Part shown: one piece after another, positions 5,979-7,007 of the stretch | How the letters are laid out: each line of letters opens with the position of its first letter | Position numbering within the stretch: position 1 is the first letter of the stretch | Assembly: GCA_029938515.1 (NCBI GenBank) | Contig: JAOZUU010000147.1 | Coordinates: forward strand, 1-7,007 | Length of the DNA: 7,007 bases | Direction: 5' to 3' | Origin: Desulfobacterales bacterium | Lineage (GTDB): Bacteria; Desulfobacterota; Desulfobacteria; Desulfobacterales; QNYZ01 | Position numbers and translations under genes: made by a program | The notes under the pieces: model-generated | The model's database searches: none | Told to the model about the DNA's origin: nothing | What the model saw: the letters and a program-made list of their open reading frames with translations, nothing else

Positions 5979-6188
5979 TCAGTCCAGATCCCGGATCTTC
6001 TTGGCGGGGACACCGGTAAAGATTGCCTTTTCCTCGATACTTCGGTGCACGCAGGCCAGCGCGTCAACCACTGCGCCGCCCGCAATCTGAACATTAGGAC
6101 CAATCACGGCGTTGGTGCCGATATGACTACCCTTACCAATCAGCGTGCCGGTGCTGGTCTTGCCAGTGTTTTTGGAGAAAATGGCCAT
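5979..6188 (-). pseudogene. 5'-truncated hexapeptide-repeat (left-handed beta-helix) acyltransferase remnant
   Basis: Sixty-nine codons remain. They contain hexapeptide repeats (TLIGKGSHIGTNAVIGPNVQIAGG, about residues 15-38) and the family's usual C-terminus, KAIFTGVPAKKIRDLD, as in PglD/NeuD- and maltose-acetyltransferase-like sugar acyltransferases. Full-length relatives are about 180-220 residues, so the N-terminal two-thirds are missing. Upstream of the ATG at 6188 the frame loses the repeat pattern at once (reading VISPNV) and reaches a stop near 6237, and there is no ribosome binding site. The GC-rich composition also ends here. It is best read as the broken first gene of the glycan operon, 8 bases upstream of the GNAT gene. 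A very short functional protein is possible but unlikely. Confidence 0.65.
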
Positions 6189-6452
6189 TACGTTTGGACT
6201 GATAACTGATAAAAAGTTGAATGATAAGAAGCTTTTTTAAAGCGGATAAGCCAAAAAATCCAAATTGTGTATGGTAACGAAATTATTCACAATATATGGT
6301 GTCTTCCGGTTTCCACTTACCATATTATATCAAACGCTTACCATTTTTATCAAAATAGTGACATTGGAAACAAGTATAACCAATGGCAGTTGTGGTGTCA
6401 ACAAGGAATGCTTTTCAAAATTGGTGCATTTGAGATTTTTTTAGATTCAGAA
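6189..6452. other. AT-rich stretch without a credible gene
   Basis: The composition drops sharply at about 6190: the 60 bases 6241-6300 are about 32% G+C, against about 57% for 4321-4380 inside the glycan block. A 68-codon frame at 6267-6473 lacks a ribosome binding site and any recognised motif and ends inside the hairpin repeat, so it is not called. A tandem 21-base repeat at 6316-6357 and a TATGGTAA/TTACCATA inverted pair (6270-6277 and 6317-6324) are the only structure seen. It may be the scar between an acquired island and the older chromosome. Confidence 0.6.
6316..6357. repeat. Two tandem copies of a 21-base AT-rich unit
   Basis: CTTACCATATTATATCAAACG (6316-6336) is followed directly by a similar unit beginning CTTACCATTTTTATCAAAA (6337-6357). 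They share CTTACCAT, TTATATCAAA/TTTTATCAAA and identical spacing. The unit could be a pair of regulator binding sites, or simply a local duplication. Confidence 0.45.
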
Positions 6453-6524
6453 TTCAAACCGGAACAAAGATAAGGAGTTATGGTTGATACCATAACTTCT
6501 TATTATTTTTCGAATCATTCAATC
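6453..6524. repeat. Hairpin repeat copy 2, uninterrupted; possible terminator
   Basis: A 15-bp stem with one G-U pair, ATAAGGAGTTATGGT (6470-6484) with ACCATAACTTCTTAT (6489-6503), closes on the loop TGAT. The flanks TTCAAACCGGAACAA and TTTTTCGAATCATTCAAT also match copy 1 at 3157-3350, so the repeat is larger than the hairpin. On the plus strand the stem is followed by TATTTTT. On the minus strand it begins 12 bases after the stop at 6515, so it may end transcription from either side. It is the unoccupied form of the site disrupted at 3198-3321. Confidence 0.7.
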
Positions 6525-7007
6525 GCTTGAAATTCCCGCATAAATTTGCGGTCAATATAATCTTTGATGAAAAAAGCGGGTTTGCCACCGAACTGAAGCC
6601 AATTTTTACGCAGGATTCCTTTACCGCCCCCCAAATTAAAAATCAACAGGTAGGCACCACCCGGATCGAAGGGTTGAAGCGCCGTATTTTCCAATGCCGC
6701 CATGAGGTTATTAAAAAGTATCGGATTTTCTCGTACCGCGTACACACCGACTTTATCTAAAGGTTGCGGTTCAAAATAAATACAATCGCCGCCGCCAAAC
6801 ATTTCCGGGTATTTCGTACTTTGCAGGAATTGATTGACCAACAACCCGCCATCGGGACCTGTGGGCAGGCCGGAGTCCGAAAATATCGGTGATGGTTTTA
6901 CGCCAAGGGCTAAAAATATCAAATCTATTTGGTGAGATTCTCCGGATTTTACCGTGATCCGGTCGGATTCGATCTTGGTAATCGGACTTTTTTCCCGGAT
7001 GTCGATG
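6515..7007 (-). CDS. FAD-dependent pyridine nucleotide oxidoreductase, C-terminal part (SelD-associated NADH-dehydrogenase-like)
   Basis: The 163 C-terminal residues of a larger protein whose 5' end lies beyond the window; the frame stays open to position 7006. It contains the end of the NAD(P)-binding domain (DLIFLALGVKPSP), the second FAD contact with the GD motif (MFGGGDCIYF), a conserved KVGVYAVRENPILFNNLMAAL stretch and the closing KDYIDRKFMREFQ. These match the type II NADH-dehydrogenase-like flavoprotein that is fused to selenophosphate synthetase (SelD) in some bacteria and stands alone in others. That resemblance is from memory of the motifs and needs a search. It converges on hairpin copy 2 and runs opposite to the peroxide genes. 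Composition is lower in GC than the glycan block. Confidence 0.75.
   Translation of the reverse strand, partial: IDIREKSPITKIESDRITVKSGESHQIDLIFLALGVKPSPIFSDSGLPTGPDGGLLVNQFLQSTKYPEMFGGGDCIYFEPQPLDKVGVYAVRENPILFNNLMAALENTALQPFDPGGAYLLIFNLGGGKGILRKNWLQFGGKPAFFIKDYIDRKFMREFQAIE

Noticed and set aside
6267..6473. A 68-codon plus-strand frame in the AT-rich junction
   Set aside because: There is no Shine-Dalgarno, its content is dominated by AT-rich codons, no domain is seen, and it ends within the hairpin repeat.

Overview
This window looks like chromosomal DNA of an anaerobic or microaerophilic Gram-negative bacterium that uses selenocysteine, most plausibly one of the former Deltaproteobacteria (Desulfobacterota). 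That placement is an inference from the gene set: a PerR-type repressor, a heme catalase, a peroxiredoxin with UGA at the active-site cysteine, and an oxidoreductase of the kind seen fused to selenophosphate synthetase. No rRNA, tRNA, CRISPR array or transposase gene was seen.

Left part (1-3114, plus strand) is a peroxide-defence locus. An inverted repeat opens the window. It is followed by a promoter with a Fur/PerR-type palindrome, a PerR-like metalloregulator (175-642), a second AT-rich palindrome, a monofunctional catalase (771-2234) and a large terminator-like hairpin. Next comes a 2-Cys-family peroxiredoxin (2506-3114) whose frame is interrupted at 2644-2646 by TGA, exactly where the peroxidatic cysteine should be. 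The frame continues with full family similarity beyond the TGA, and a bacterial-SECIS-like hairpin follows it, so this is best read as a selenoprotein. An in-frame upstream start at 2395 with its own ribosome binding site would add a 37-residue, cysteine-containing N-terminal extension.

Middle part (about 3115-3411) holds a non-coding hairpin repeat interrupted by a 124-bp palindromic MITE-like insertion (3198-3321) with an apparent TA target duplication. A second, uninterrupted copy of the same hairpin lies at 6453-6524 and serves as the empty-site comparison.

The minus-strand block 3412-6188 is visibly richer in GC than the flanks. It reads right to left as a tightly packed operon: a 5'-truncated hexapeptide acyltransferase remnant, a WecD-like GNAT, a membrane-anchored GT2 polyprenyl-phosphate glycosyltransferase, and two ArnE/ArnF-like small four-helix membrane proteins. 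Together they suggest making an N-acylated sugar, loading it on undecaprenyl phosphate and flipping it across the inner membrane to decorate an envelope glycan. The block ends abruptly at about 6189 in an AT-rich, apparently gene-free stretch (6189-6452), and it lies between the two hairpin copies, so it looks like an acquired and truncated island.

The right end (6515-7007, minus strand) is the C-terminal part of an FAD/NAD(P) oxidoreductase that runs off the window.

The most notable items are the selenocysteine peroxiredoxin with its SECIS candidate, missing resolving cysteine and N-terminal extension, and the MITE insertion that can be read from the paired empty and filled hairpins.
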